Shown here one piece after another: positions 1-6,491 of a DNA stretch of 9,222 nt. A program made the translations under genes and the position numbers. The stretch's first letter is position 1, and the number at the start of each line of letters is the position of its first letter. The DNA is from JAOUEA01 sp039933515. Its GTDB lineage: Bacteria > Actinomycetota > UBA4738 > HRBIN12. A model generated the notes under the pieces. The model was not told where the DNA came from. It worked only from the letters and a program-made list of their open reading frames with translations, and searched no databases. Where the stretch lies: positions 1 through 9,222 of the forward strand of contig JBDTNY010000046.1 of NCBI GenBank assembly GCA_039933515.1, given 5' to 3'.

Positions 1-508
1 GGGTGCTGCCGGTCTCGGTGACGTCGACGATCGCGTCGACGATCTCGGGCACCTTCGCCTCGGTCGCGCCGTAGGACCAGGCGACCTTCACGGGGATCTC
101 CAGCTCGGCGAAGTACCGCTCGGTGAGCCTGACGAACTCCGTCGAGATGCGGGTGCCTGCGGGTATCTCTTTAGCCGAGTTCGCCGGATGCTCGTTCGGC
201 ACGGCCAGCACGATCTTCGTGCCGTGACCCGGCCCGGTCTTCGCGTACGACAGGGTCGCGAGGACCTCGACGTCGGCGGACGTTTCGGCGATCCAGTCCT
301 GGCCGGTGATCCCGAGGTCGAAGAGGCCCTCTTCGATATAGACGGGGATCTCCTGCGGCCGGAGCAGGCTCACGCGCTCGATGCGGTCGTCGTCGATGCT
401 GCCGTGATAATCGCGGCTCGACCCGCGGCGCACCTGAAGGTCGGCCGCCTCGAACAGACGGAGCGTCTGCTCCTCGAGCGATCCCTTCGGGATGACGAGC
501 TTCAGCAT
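1..508 (-). CDS. hisG: ATP phosphoribosyltransferase HisG (3' end beyond window)
   Basis: HisG catalyses the first step of histidine synthesis, joining ATP and PRPP to give phosphoribosyl-ATP in the cytoplasm, and is the usual target of histidine feedback. The 169 codons visible start MLKLVIPKGSLEEQT, a typical HisG N-terminus. They include the GLFDLGITGQDW block (residues 61-72) and end in the PRPP-binding segment DVTETGST (162-169). The ATEAKVPEIVDAIVDVTETG wording resembles the long, self-sufficient HisG form with a C-terminal regulatory domain, but that domain would lie left of position 1, so the form is not proven. The ATG lies 12 bases after the hisI stop, and I see no clear Shine-Dalgarno sequence in that gap, so translation probably depends on coupling to hisI. 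This is the last his gene visible. The gene is intact as far as it goes. Confidence 0.96.
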   Translation of the reverse strand, partial: MLKLVIPKGSLEEQTLRLFEAADLQVRRGSSRDYHGSIDDDRIERVSLLRPQEIPVYIEEGLFDLGITGQDWIAETSADVEVLATLSYAKTGPGHGTKIVLAVPNEHPANSAKEIPAGTRISTEFVRLTERYFAELEIPVKVAWSYGATEAKVPEIVDAIVDVTETGST

Positions 509-520
509 GGTGCGGGGAGT

Positions 521-874
521 CTAGCGGCGCGCGAGGGCGCGGAAGAAGCAGGAGCGCTCACCCGTGTGGCACGCGGCTCCTTCTTGATGGACCGCGGCGA
601 CGATGACGTCGGCGTCGCAGTCGACGCGCAGCTCGTCCCAATGTTGGACGTGGCCACTCGTGTCGCCCTTGCGCCAGAGTTCCTGCCGGGAGCGGCTCCA
701 ATAGACCATCCGTCCCTCGGCGAGGGTGCGCTCCACGGCCTCGCGGTTGGCCCAAGCCATCATCAGCACCTCGCGGGTCCCGACGTCCTGCGCGATGACC
801 GGGATCAGGCCGCGCTCGTCGTAGGTGAGGTCATCCGGGTTGACGGGGCCGCGGTCCACCGCCTTCCCGGTCAT
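521..874 (-). CDS. hisI: Phosphoribosyl-AMP cyclohydrolase HisI
   Basis: HisI opens the adenine ring of phosphoribosyl-AMP, the third step of histidine synthesis, using zinc and magnesium. The protein has 117 residues, the usual size of the stand-alone cyclohydrolase; no HisE domain is fused to its C-terminus. Key motifs are SRSRQELWRKGDTSGH (60-75), the DCDAD metal cluster (D85, C86, D87, D89) and cysteines C86, C102 and C109, whose 16 and 7 residue spacing matches the zinc ligands of characterised HisI. The ATG overlaps the hisF stop as ATGA. A GAGGTG ribosome binding site lies 5 bases upstream of the start (forward positions 880-885). With HisE absent here, phosphoribosyl-ATP pyrophosphatase must come from another locus. 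Confidence 0.97.
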   Translation of the reverse strand: MTGKAVDRGPVNPDDLTYDERGLIPVIAQDVGTREVLMMAWANREAVERTLAEGRMVYWSRSRQELWRKGDTSGHVQHWDELRVDCDADVIVAAVHQEGAACHTGERSCFFRALARR

Positions 875-1635
875 AGCCGCACCTCGAGGTCCTTGGATCG
901 CAGGTATTCCTTGATCTCACGGATCGTGAGCTGCCCGAAGTGGAGGCGGCTGGCGGCCAGCACGGCATCGGCTTCGCCCTCGAGCAGCGCGTCGGCGAAG
1001 TGGTCGAGGTCGCCCGCGCCACCGCTCGCGATCACGGGCACGCGCACGGCCTCCCCGATCGACCGCAACAGCTCCAGGTCGTAGCCCTCACCCGTGCCGT
1101 CTCGATCCATCGACGTGAGCAGCACCTCCCCGGCGCCGCGCTCGGTCGTGGCCTCCACGGCCCATTCGATCGCGTCGAGGCCGGTTCCGGTGTTGCCGGC
1201 ATCGACGAATACCTCCCAGTCCCGGCCGCCGGGTCGGCGCTTGGCATCGATCGCGATCACGATGCACTGGGTGCCGAACCGATCCGCGCACCGCTGTAAC
1301 ATCGTCGGCTCGCGCACCGCGGCACTGTTGATCGAGACTTTGTCCGCGCCCGCGCGTAGCAGCTCGTTCACGTCGGTGTCGCTGCGTACACCGCCGCCCA
1401 CGGTGAGTGGGATGAACACCTGCTCGGCCGTCCGCGATATCACGCCGAGGGTTGCGCTGCGGCCCTCGACGGTCGCAGCGATGTCGAGGAACACGAGCTC
1501 GTCGGCACCCTCGCGGTCGTAGTGCGCGGCCATCTGGACCGGATCGCCCGCGTCCCGCATGTCCTGGAACTTCGTGCCCTTGACCACCCGGCCGCCGTCG
1601 ACGTCGAGACACGGGATCAGTCGCTTGGCGAGCAT
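871..1635 (-). CDS. hisF: Imidazole glycerol phosphate synthase cyclase subunit HisF
   Basis: HisF is the (beta/alpha)8-barrel cyclase that, with ammonia from HisH, turns PRFAR into imidazole glycerol phosphate and AICAR. The 254-residue length is standard. The two catalytic aspartates are visible: D11 in LIPCLDVDGG and D130 in IAIDAKRR. Phosphate-binding elements include LTVGGGVRS (78-85), LLTSMDRDGTGEGYD (172-186) and IASGGAG (202-208). The usual HGGRxPTG-like loop reads DAGNTGTG (145-152), an ordinary variant as far as I can judge. The ATG follows the hisA stop after 4 bases, and the stop overlaps the hisI start. HisH is encoded two genes upstream in the same operon, matching its obligate partnership. 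Confidence 0.97.
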   Translation of the reverse strand: MLAKRLIPCLDVDGGRVVKGTKFQDMRDAGDPVQMAAHYDREGADELVFLDIAATVEGRSATLGVISRTAEQVFIPLTVGGGVRSDTDVNELLRAGADKVSINSAAVREPTMLQRCADRFGTQCIVIAIDAKRRPGGRDWEVFVDAGNTGTGLDAIEWAVEATTERGAGEVLLTSMDRDGTGEGYDLELLRSIGEAVRVPVIASGGAGDLDHFADALLEGEADAVLAASRLHFGQLTIREIKEYLRSKDLEVRL

Positions 1636-1639
1636 CTCG

Positions 1640-2341
1640 TCAGCCCCGGATGACCTGCGACAGCTTCAGGGTCTTCTCGTAGAGGGCCTTGCCGGTGACG
1701 GCCGCCTCGCACCCCATGTCGCGGAGCGCCCAGATGTCATCCGCGTCGCGGACGCCACCGCTCGCGATCAACGGCGTGTCGGTGAGCTTGAGCACATGGG
1801 TGTACAGACGAAGATCCGGGCCGTCGAGCGTGCCGTCTCGCGCGATCGAGGTCACGAGGTATCGGGGCGTGCCCGCATCGTCGAGGGCCGCGATCGTCTC
1901 CTCGAGCTTGGGGCCTTCCTCCTGCCATCCGCGCACCATCACCCGGCCGCCCCGCACATCGACCGCGACGACGACCCGCTCGGCGAACTCCTCGACGGCG
2001 CGCGCCACGAACTCATGGTCGAGCGCGGCTTGGGTGCCCAAGATCGCGCGCGCCGCGCCGTCGTCGATGATCTCCCCGATAGCCCCGAGGGAGCGAAGCC
2101 CTCCGCCGACCTGCACGGGGATCACGACCGCGTGGCAGATCGCGCGGATCGCCTCTCGGTTGTCGCCCTCTTCGAGCGCTGCGTCGAGGTCCACGATGTG
2201 CAGCCGACGGGCGCCCTCCTCCTGGAACCGTTCGGCCACCGCGACCGGGTCGTCGGCATAGGAGGTCTCGTCCTCGGGATTGCCGCGGAGCAGGCGCACC
2301 GCGCGTCCGCCGCGCAGGTCGATCGCAGGGATCACGATCAC
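1640..2341 (-). CDS. hisA: ProFAR isomerase HisA
   Basis: HisA isomerises ProFAR to PRFAR, the fourth step of the pathway. The product has 233 residues when started at the GTG that overlaps the hisH stop (GTGA); this gives MIVIPAIDL, which places the catalytic aspartate at position 8 as in the family. The second catalytic aspartate is D128 in VAVDVRGG. Other barrel motifs are QVGGGLRS (77-84), GTQA (102-105), TSIARDGTLDG (164-174) and ASGGV (193-197). The VGGG loop is that of canonical HisA, whereas the bifunctional HisA/TrpF enzyme PriA of many actinomycetes usually has SGG here; R137 in VRGW is compatible with either. A monofunctional HisA is the better reading but dual activity is not excluded. 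A second GTG at 2335 is less likely because it would trim the first strand. Confidence 0.95.
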   Translation of the reverse strand: MIVIPAIDLRGGRAVRLLRGNPEDETSYADDPVAVAERFQEEGARRLHIVDLDAALEEGDNREAIRAICHAVVIPVQVGGGLRSLGAIGEIIDDGAARAILGTQAALDHEFVARAVEEFAERVVVAVDVRGGRVMVRGWQEEGPKLEETIAALDDAGTPRYLVTSIARDGTLDGPDLRLYTHVLKLTDTPLIASGGVRDADDIWALRDMGCEAAVTGKALYEKTLKLSQVIRG

Positions 2342-2943
2342 TGGTCGGCCACCGCCTTCACGAATCGCTCGTACATCGCAAGCCCGGCTTCTCCGGACTT
2401 CTCGGGGTGGAACTGCGTGGCGAACACGTTGTCGCGGGCGACGGCGGCCGCGAACGGCCGCCCGTGGTCGGTGATGCCGACCGTGTCCTCGCCCGGGTCC
2501 GGCGCGAACGAGTGGACGAAGTAGAACCGGGCGCCTTCGGGTAGGTCCTCGGCATAGGGATGCTCGCGTGCCCAGGTCACCGTGTTCCAGCCCATGTGCG
2601 GAACCTTCACTTCGCCCGAGAGGCGGCGTACCCGTCCTGTCAGCACGCCGAGCCCTTCCTCGGGATCCTCGTCGCTCCCGCCGAAGAGCACCTGCATCCC
2701 GACGCACACGCCGAACATCGCGCGCCCGCTCTCGCGGAACCGGAGGATCGCGGCGTCGAGCCCGTGATGGCAGATCGCGCGCATGCACGCCCCGAAGTGA
2801 CCCACTCCGGGGATCACGAGCGCGTCGGCGGTCGCGACCTCCGCCGGTGCCGCGGTCACCAGCGGTTCGCCTCCGACGTGGGCGAGCGCGCGCGAGACCG
2901 AGTGCAGGTTCCCCGACCCGTAGTCGAGGATCGCGATCGTCAC
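2338..2943 (-). CDS. hisH: Imidazole glycerol phosphate synthase glutaminase subunit HisH
   Basis: HisH is the class I glutamine amidotransferase that releases ammonia from glutamine and channels it to HisF. The 201-residue protein begins MTIAILDYGSGNLHSV, the standard HisH start, from a GTG that overlaps the hisB stop as GTGA. The catalytic triad is complete: the nucleophile C80 in GVCVGMQ, and H179 and E181 in QFHPEKS. The PGVGHFG segment (45-51) and PHMGWN (115-120) are also family hallmarks. An upstream in-frame start near 2991 would add a proline- and arginine-rich piece lying inside hisB and is not credible. A weak AAGGG ribosome binding site precedes the start by about 6 bases. Confidence 0.97.
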   Translation of the reverse strand: MTIAILDYGSGNLHSVSRALAHVGGEPLVTAAPAEVATADALVIPGVGHFGACMRAICHHGLDAAILRFRESGRAMFGVCVGMQVLFGGSDEDPEEGLGVLTGRVRRLSGEVKVPHMGWNTVTWAREHPYAEDLPEGARFYFVHSFAPDPGEDTVGITDHGRPFAAAVARDNVFATQFHPEKSGEAGLAMYERFVKAVADQ

Positions 2944-3530
2944 AGGGTGCCCTTCGTCGAGGGGATGTCGCCGCGGCCGGTCGGGGCGCACGCATCGCCG
3001 AGGGCCTTCGCGATCGCCTTGAACTCTGCCTCGCAGATGTGGTGGGGGGAGCGCCCCGAGCGCAGGTGCACATGGATCGTGAGGTTCGCGGCCTGGGCGA
3101 ACGCGCGCACGAAGTCCTCGAGGAGCCCTGTGTCGAACCCGTCGATCGTCTCGTAGGGCACGGGCACCTCATGGATCACGAAGTTGCGGCCCGCCAGGTC
3201 CAGCACGACCTCGACCGCCGCCTCGTCGAGCGGTACGACGATCGAGGCGAAGCGCCGGATACCGGCCTTGTCGCCGAGCGCCTCGGAGAGCGCCTGACCG
3301 ATCCCGAGGCCGCAGTCCTCAACCGTGTGATGACCGTCGACCTGCAGGTCGCCCGTGCAGGCGACATCGAGGTCCCACCCCGCATGCTTGCCCAGCTGCT
3401 GCAGCATGTGGTCGAAGAACGGCATGCCGGTGTCGGCGGTGGATCGGCCGGACCCATCGAGAGCAAGCTCGACCCGGAGGTCGGTCTCCTTCGTCGTTCG
3501 TATCACCGTGGCGGCGCGTGGAGCGGTCAT
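2940..3530 (-). CDS. hisB: Imidazoleglycerol-phosphate dehydratase HisB
   Basis: HisB removes water from imidazole glycerol phosphate to give imidazole acetol phosphate, using manganese in a 24-subunit shell in known members. The protein has 196 residues, so it is the monofunctional dehydratase without the N-terminal histidinol-phosphatase domain found in enterobacteria. Metal-binding motifs are complete: FDHML (39-43), GHHTVED (66-72), LDEA (101-104) and SGRSPHHICEAEFKA (158-172). The two histidine-rich motifs form the internal repeat of the fold. The ATG overlaps the hisC stop as ATGA, and a GGAGG sits 10 bases upstream inside hisC. A phosphatase acting later in the pathway must be encoded elsewhere. 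Confidence 0.97.
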   Translation of the reverse strand: MTAPRAATVIRTTKETDLRVELALDGSGRSTADTGMPFFDHMLQQLGKHAGWDLDVACTGDLQVDGHHTVEDCGLGIGQALSEALGDKAGIRRFASIVVPLDEAAVEVVLDLAGRNFVIHEVPVPYETIDGFDTGLLEDFVRAFAQAANLTIHVHLRSGRSPHHICEAEFKAIAKALGDACAPTGRGDIPSTKGTL

Positions 3531-4591
3531 GACGCCAGCACCTCCCGCAGGCTCGTGAGGAACAGGTCGACCTCGTGTTCGGCGCCCGCGGTGACCCGGA
3601 GCGCGTTCGGCACCACCGCGGTGAGATCGCGCACGAGCACGCCGCGATCGAGCAACCCCTGCCAGACCTGCGTCGCGTCGTGGCCCTCGGGCGGTATGAA
3701 CAGCACGAAGTTCGCATGGGAGGGATACACGGTCATACCCCCCACCGAGGTGAGCGCCTCGATGATGCGGTCGCGCTGCGTACGGACCGCGTCGAGGATC
3801 GACATCGCTTCGCCGGCGTGGCGGAGCGCGACGATCCCCGCGGCCTGGGCGAGGGACGACAGGTGGTACGGCAGGCGAACGCGCTGGAGGTCCTCTACCA
3901 CTTGGGGGCTCGTGAGGACGTACCCGACCCGCGCGCCCGCCATCGCGAAGGCCTTCGAGAACGTGCGCACCACGGCCAGGTTCGGGTGATCGGCGACGAG
4001 CTTCAGCGCACTTTCGCCGCCGAACTCGACATAGGCCTCGTCGACGACCACGAGCGCGTCGGTCGATCCGGCGAGGTGCGCGATCGTATCGATCGGCTGG
4101 GCCGTGCCCGTGGGGTTGTTGGGGGAGCAGACGAACACGACGTCGGGCGAGCCCGCGAGCGCTCGGTCGACGGCCGCCTCGGTGAGCACGAACGGATCCT
4201 CGAGCCGGTGGCTCGCGACGTCGGTGTGCGTGAGCCAGCACAGCCGCGAGTGCAGCAGGTACGTCGGCTCGAAGATCGCGGCGGTGCGACCGGGACCGCC
4301 GTAGGCCAGCAGCAGCTCGGTGATGATCTCGTTCGAGCCGTTCGCGGCCCAGGTGCCCTCGACGGCATGGGCCAGGTGTCCCGCGAGGTCCTCGCGCAGC
4401 CGTGTCGCCTGGCCGTCGGGATAACGGTGGAGCGGCAGGTCTCCGATCGCGCGCGCCAGCTCCAGGCTGAACCCCTCGGGCAGCGGGTGCGGGCATTCGT
4501 TCGTGTTGAGGCGCGCCGCGACCTCGAGTTGCGGGGAGACGTACGGATCCACGTCGCGGATGCCCGCCCGGGGGGTGGCCGCGGGGGTCAT
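3527..4591 (-). CDS. hisC: Histidinol-phosphate aminotransferase HisC
   Basis: HisC is a PLP-dependent fold-type I aminotransferase that moves an amino group from glutamate to imidazole acetol phosphate. The 354-residue length fits. Visible landmarks are LNTNECP near the N-terminus (29-35), HRYPDG with Y57 (55-60), GSNEII (85-90), SPNNPTG with N159 (156-162), DEAYVEF with D184 and Y187 (184-190), the PLP lysine K213 in TFSKAFAMAGARVGY, the phosphate-binding R221 in the same motif, and the substrate arginine R332 in LRVTAG. The ATG overlaps the hisD stop as ATGA. A GGAGGG stretch abuts the ATG too closely to be ideal, so reinitiation after hisD is likely. Position between hisD and hisB settles HisC over other aminotransferases of this class. 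Confidence 0.96.
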   Translation of the reverse strand: MTPAATPRAGIRDVDPYVSPQLEVAARLNTNECPHPLPEGFSLELARAIGDLPLHRYPDGQATRLREDLAGHLAHAVEGTWAANGSNEIITELLLAYGGPGRTAAIFEPTYLLHSRLCWLTHTDVASHRLEDPFVLTEAAVDRALAGSPDVVFVCSPNNPTGTAQPIDTIAHLAGSTDALVVVDEAYVEFGGESALKLVADHPNLAVVRTFSKAFAMAGARVGYVLTSPQVVEDLQRVRLPYHLSSLAQAAGIVALRHAGEAMSILDAVRTQRDRIIEALTSVGGMTVYPSHANFVLFIPPEGHDATQVWQGLLDRGVLVRDLTAVVPNALRVTAGAEHEVDLFLTSLREVLAS

Positions 4592-5877
4592 CCCTCCGTC
4601 CCGTCGCGGTGTTCCGTCGCGCGCGCGTTCATGGCCTTCGCGTGTCCCACCAGTCCCTCGGCGAACGCGATCGCCGACGCCCCGGGCGCGAAGCGGGATG
4701 CGGCCGCACCGGTCATCTCGACGACGGAGGTGACGGTGACATAGTCGGCCGCGCGCAGTCCGCTGGAGAAGCGCGCCGTGCCGGCGGTGGGCAGCACGTG
4801 GTTCGAGGCGACGCCGTAGTCGCCGAACGGCACCGCGGTCCAGTGGCCCAGGAAGATCGCCCCGGCGTTGCGCACCTTCGCGAGGAATGCGTCGGCGTCG
4901 GGCAACAGGATCTGCAGGTGCTCGGCCGCCAGGTCGTTCACGACGTCGGCGGCCTGGTCGAGATCGCGGACGACGACCGCGCGCGTGTAGCGGAGCGCCG
5001 CGTCGACGATGTCGCGGCGACCGGCTTTCTTCAGCGCGGCCTCGAGCGCCTCGCCGACCCGCCCGATCAGGTCGGCCGAGGTCGTCACGAAGAACGTGCG
5101 GGCCTCGGGGTCGTGTTCGGCCTGCGCGATCAGATCCAGCGCCGCCATGTGCGCGTCGACCGTATCGTCGGCGACGATCGCGAGCTCGCTGGGCCCGGCG
5201 AGGCCGTCGATGCCCACGAATCCGGCCACCTGGCGCTTGGCCTCGGTGACGTAGGCGTTGCCGGGGCCGACGATGCGGTCCACGCGCGGGATCGACTCCG
5301 TGCCGTAGGCCATCGCTCCCACCGCCTGGGCTCCGCCGGTCTTGGCGACGAAGGTGGCGCCGGCGCGCGAGGCCGCGTACAGCACGGCCGACGGGATCGA
5401 CCCGTCGGTCTGCGGAGGCGTACACAGCACGATCTCGCCGACGCCCGCGACCACCGCGGGCACGACCGTCATGCAGACCGACGAGGGATAGACGGCCCGG
5501 CCGCCGGGTACGTAGCAGCCCACCGACTCCAGGGGTCGCACGATCTCGCCGAACCGGACGCCGTCTCGCTCGGCCCACCACTCGGCGGGGATCTGCCGCG
5601 AAGCCAGATCGCGGAGCCGCTCGATCAGCTCGTCGAGCGCGGTTCGCAGCTCCGGCGGTGTGTCTCGTTCGGCCGCCGCGATCTCGTCCTCGGTGACCAA
5701 GATCTCGGTGATCTCGGCGCCGTCGAAGCGGTGGGCGAGCTCGACCAGGACCTCGTCGCCTTCGACGAAGACGCGCTGGAGGATGCGGGTGACGGTATCC
5801 GCGACGGTGGGGTCGATCTCGAGCCTGGTGGCTTCGAGACGCTCGCCCCGCTCGCGCAGGTCGAGGAACTCGAGCAC
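4588..5877 (-). CDS. hisD: Histidinol dehydrogenase HisD
   Basis: HisD performs the last two oxidations, histidinol to histidine, with two NAD+ per turn and a zinc ion. The 429 residues match the family. The proposed zinc ligands Q252, H255 (AQAEHDP), D353 (FGDYGVASNH) and H412 (LVGHAKA), and the catalytic pair E319-H320 (AAEHLQI), are all present, as are CYVPGGRAVYPSS (121-133), TGGAQAVGAMAYGT (180-193) and GLAGPSE (225-231). I chose the GTG at 5877, giving MLEFLDLRE, because a GAGGAG ribosome binding site lies 7 bases upstream and longer versions would add low-quality Arg/Pro-rich sequence overlapping another ORF. It is the first biosynthetic gene of the operon and starts one base after the stop of the small membrane ORF. 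Confidence 0.96.
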   Translation of the reverse strand: MLEFLDLRERGERLEATRLEIDPTVADTVTRILQRVFVEGDEVLVELAHRFDGAEITEILVTEDEIAAAERDTPPELRTALDELIERLRDLASRQIPAEWWAERDGVRFGEIVRPLESVGCYVPGGRAVYPSSVCMTVVPAVVAGVGEIVLCTPPQTDGSIPSAVLYAASRAGATFVAKTGGAQAVGAMAYGTESIPRVDRIVGPGNAYVTEAKRQVAGFVGIDGLAGPSELAIVADDTVDAHMAALDLIAQAEHDPEARTFFVTTSADLIGRVGEALEAALKKAGRRDIVDAALRYTRAVVVRDLDQAADVVNDLAAEHLQILLPDADAFLAKVRNAGAIFLGHWTAVPFGDYGVASNHVLPTAGTARFSSGLRAADYVTVTSVVEMTGAAASRFAPGASAIAFAEGLVGHAKAMNARATEHRDGTEG

Positions 5878-5878
5878 G

Positions 5879-6046
5879 TCAGGACTCCTCGTGGCCCTCG
5901 GGATGGGATCCGCGGTCGCTCGCCGCGGCCGCCGTGCGTACCAGGCGTCGATCGCGGGTGAATAGCACGAACCCGCTGACACCCACCGCGAGGGCGGAGG
6001 TGACGAGCATGGCGAGTGCGAGCAGGAGCGTGGTTTCGCGGTCCAT
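5879..6046 (-). CDS. Small single-pass membrane protein at head of his operon
   Basis: This 55-codon ORF, starting MDRETT, has a continuous hydrophobic stretch at residues 7-29 rich in Leu, Ala and Val. A basic patch RDRRLVR (31-37) and a hydrophilic tail ending GSHPEGHEES follow. By the positive-inside rule the C-terminus would face the cytoplasm. It matches no family I recognise. Its TGA ends one base before the hisD GTG, and its last codons contain the hisD ribosome binding site, so the two would be translationally coupled. No convincing ribosome binding site precedes its own ATG; a candidate -10 element at 6058-6063 would give a very short or leaderless message. An upstream in-frame start at 6118 would run through the HU hairpin and is less likely. 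It is not a classical his leader peptide, with only two separated histidines. It may be a real small protein or just translated leader. Confidence 0.55.
   Translation of the reverse strand: MDRETTLLLALAMLVTSALAVGVSGFVLFTRDRRLVRTAAAASDRGSHPEGHEES
5885..5890 (-). promoter_or_regulatory. Ribosome binding site of hisD
   Basis: Read on the minus strand this is GAGGAG, followed by 7 bases and the GTG at 5877. It decides the hisD start. The same six bases encode Glu-Glu near the end of the upstream 55-codon ORF, so ribosomes finishing that ORF would cover the hisD site. Confidence 0.75.
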
Positions 6047-6057
6047 GGGAGGGTTCC

Positions 6058-6063
6058 AGGGTA
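6058..6063 (-). promoter_or_regulatory. Candidate -10 element for the his operon
   Basis: The minus strand reads TACCCT, fitting the TANNNT pattern common in actinobacterial promoters. It lies about 12 bases upstream of the small ORF's ATG, so the transcript start would be almost at the start codon. No recognisable -35 hexamer occurs 16-18 bases further upstream. This is a weak call from position and pattern only. Confidence 0.25.
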
Positions 6064-6102
6064 CCGAAACGGCCTCACATCGGCCCGGCGGGCTCCGGAC
6101 GC

Positions 6103-6137
6103 ACGAAGGGCCCGGCACGGGGGGCCGGACCCTTCGT
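6103..6137 (-). terminator. Strong hairpin downstream of HU, likely terminator without U-tract
   Basis: Arms 6103-6116 and 6124-6137 pair over 14 bp around a 7-base loop. On the minus-strand RNA all 14 positions pair, with one G-U wobble; on the plus-strand RNA the same position is a C-A mismatch, so the structure belongs to minus-strand transcripts. It starts 22 bases after the HU stop. No T-run follows on either strand, so it is not a textbook intrinsic terminator; such U-less hairpins are frequent in GC-rich actinobacteria. It could instead act on read-through into the his operon. Confidence 0.6.
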
Positions 6138-6159
6138 CACGCTCGATGAGCGGGGGGAG

Positions 6160-6441
6160 CTACTTCTTACCGGAGACGCTGCCCTTCAGGCGTGCGCCGG
6201 CGGTGACCTTCACGGTCGCCGAAGCCGGGATCTGGATCGTCTCGCCCGTGCGCGGGTTACGGCCCGTGCGGGCGGCGCGCTTCACCTTCTGGAACGAGGC
6301 GAAGCCGGGGATCGAGATCTTGTCGCCCGTGGCGACGTTGTCCTCGATCGTGTCGGTCATGCCCTTGATGACGGCGTCAACCGTCGACTTGGCCACGCCC
6401 GTGCGATCAGCGATCGCATCGATGAGCTCGGTCTTGTTCAC
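6160..6441 (-). CDS. hup: HU-family histone-like DNA-binding protein
   Basis: HU is a small dimeric nucleoid protein that bends DNA. The 93-residue product begins MNKTELIDAIA, the typical HU start. It continues through the helical body to the DNA-arm signature GFASFQKVKRAARTGRNPRTG (46-66), including the intercalating proline P63 in RNPRTG, and then IQIPAS. The protein ends GSVSGKK and lacks the long Lys/Ala/Pro tail of mycobacterial HupB and streptomycete HupS. I chose the GTG at 6441 over the GTG at 6450 because a GGGGAGG ribosome binding site (6450-6456) lies 8 bases upstream of the former and overlaps the latter. It appears to be monocistronic, with a hairpin after it and a 118-bp gap before it. 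IHF-like relatives share the fold, but the N-terminus favours HU. Confidence 0.95.
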   Translation of the reverse strand: MNKTELIDAIADRTGVAKSTVDAVIKGMTDTIEDNVATGDKISIPGFASFQKVKRAARTGRNPRTGETIQIPASATVKVTAGARLKGSVSGKK

Positions 6442-6449
6442 TACTGGCA

Positions 6450-6456
6450 CCTCCCC
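6450..6456 (-). promoter_or_regulatory. Ribosome binding site of HU gene
   Basis: The minus strand reads GGGGAGG, 8 bases upstream of the GTG at 6441. It decides the HU start, since the alternative GTG at 6450-6448 overlaps it. Confidence 0.75.
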
Positions 6457-6475
6457 AGGTGTCTGATTGCGGGGG

Positions 6476-6481
6476 AGCCTA
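6476..6481 (-). promoter_or_regulatory. Candidate -10 element for HU
   Basis: The minus strand reads TAGGCT (TANNNT type) and would give a leader of roughly 28 bases that contains the HU ribosome binding site. A TTGCAA upstream is 21 bases away, too far for a normal -35, so only the -10 is proposed. The 6442-6559 gap holds no ORF that I can support. Confidence 0.3.
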
Positions 6482-6491
6482 CCCCAGATCC

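Noticed and set aside
1640..5581. Much longer versions of HisA, HisB and HisC (510, 518 and 684 residues) suggesting fusion proteins
   Set aside because: The extra N-terminal parts are open frames across the preceding gene without stop codons; they are Arg/Pro-rich shadows. The family start and the overlap junction agree on the shorter forms.
188..5961. Long plus-strand ORFs (for example 188-1084, 1559-2524, 2568-3989, 3575-4744, 4609-5961)
   Set aside because: They lie antisense to well-identified his genes, have Arg/Gly/Ala-rich compositions expected from GC-rich third-position bias, and show no recognisable domain.
5879..6046. Classical histidine attenuator leader peptide
   Set aside because: The ORF has only two non-adjacent histidines, and there is no following terminator/antiterminator pair before hisD.
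5878..6078. HisD extended upstream to 496 residues
   Set aside because: The extension has no HisD similarity and covers the small ORF and the gap before it, whereas GTG at 5877 has a well-placed GAGGAG.
6047..6159. T-box or riboswitch controlling the his operon
   Set aside because: The space is about 113 bases, mostly taken up by the HU hairpin; I see no T-box specifier stem or conserved T-box sequence.
6442..6450. HU starting at the GTG at 6450 (MPVVNKTEL)
   Set aside because: That codon overlaps the ribosome binding site, and the standard HU start MNKTEL begins at 6441.
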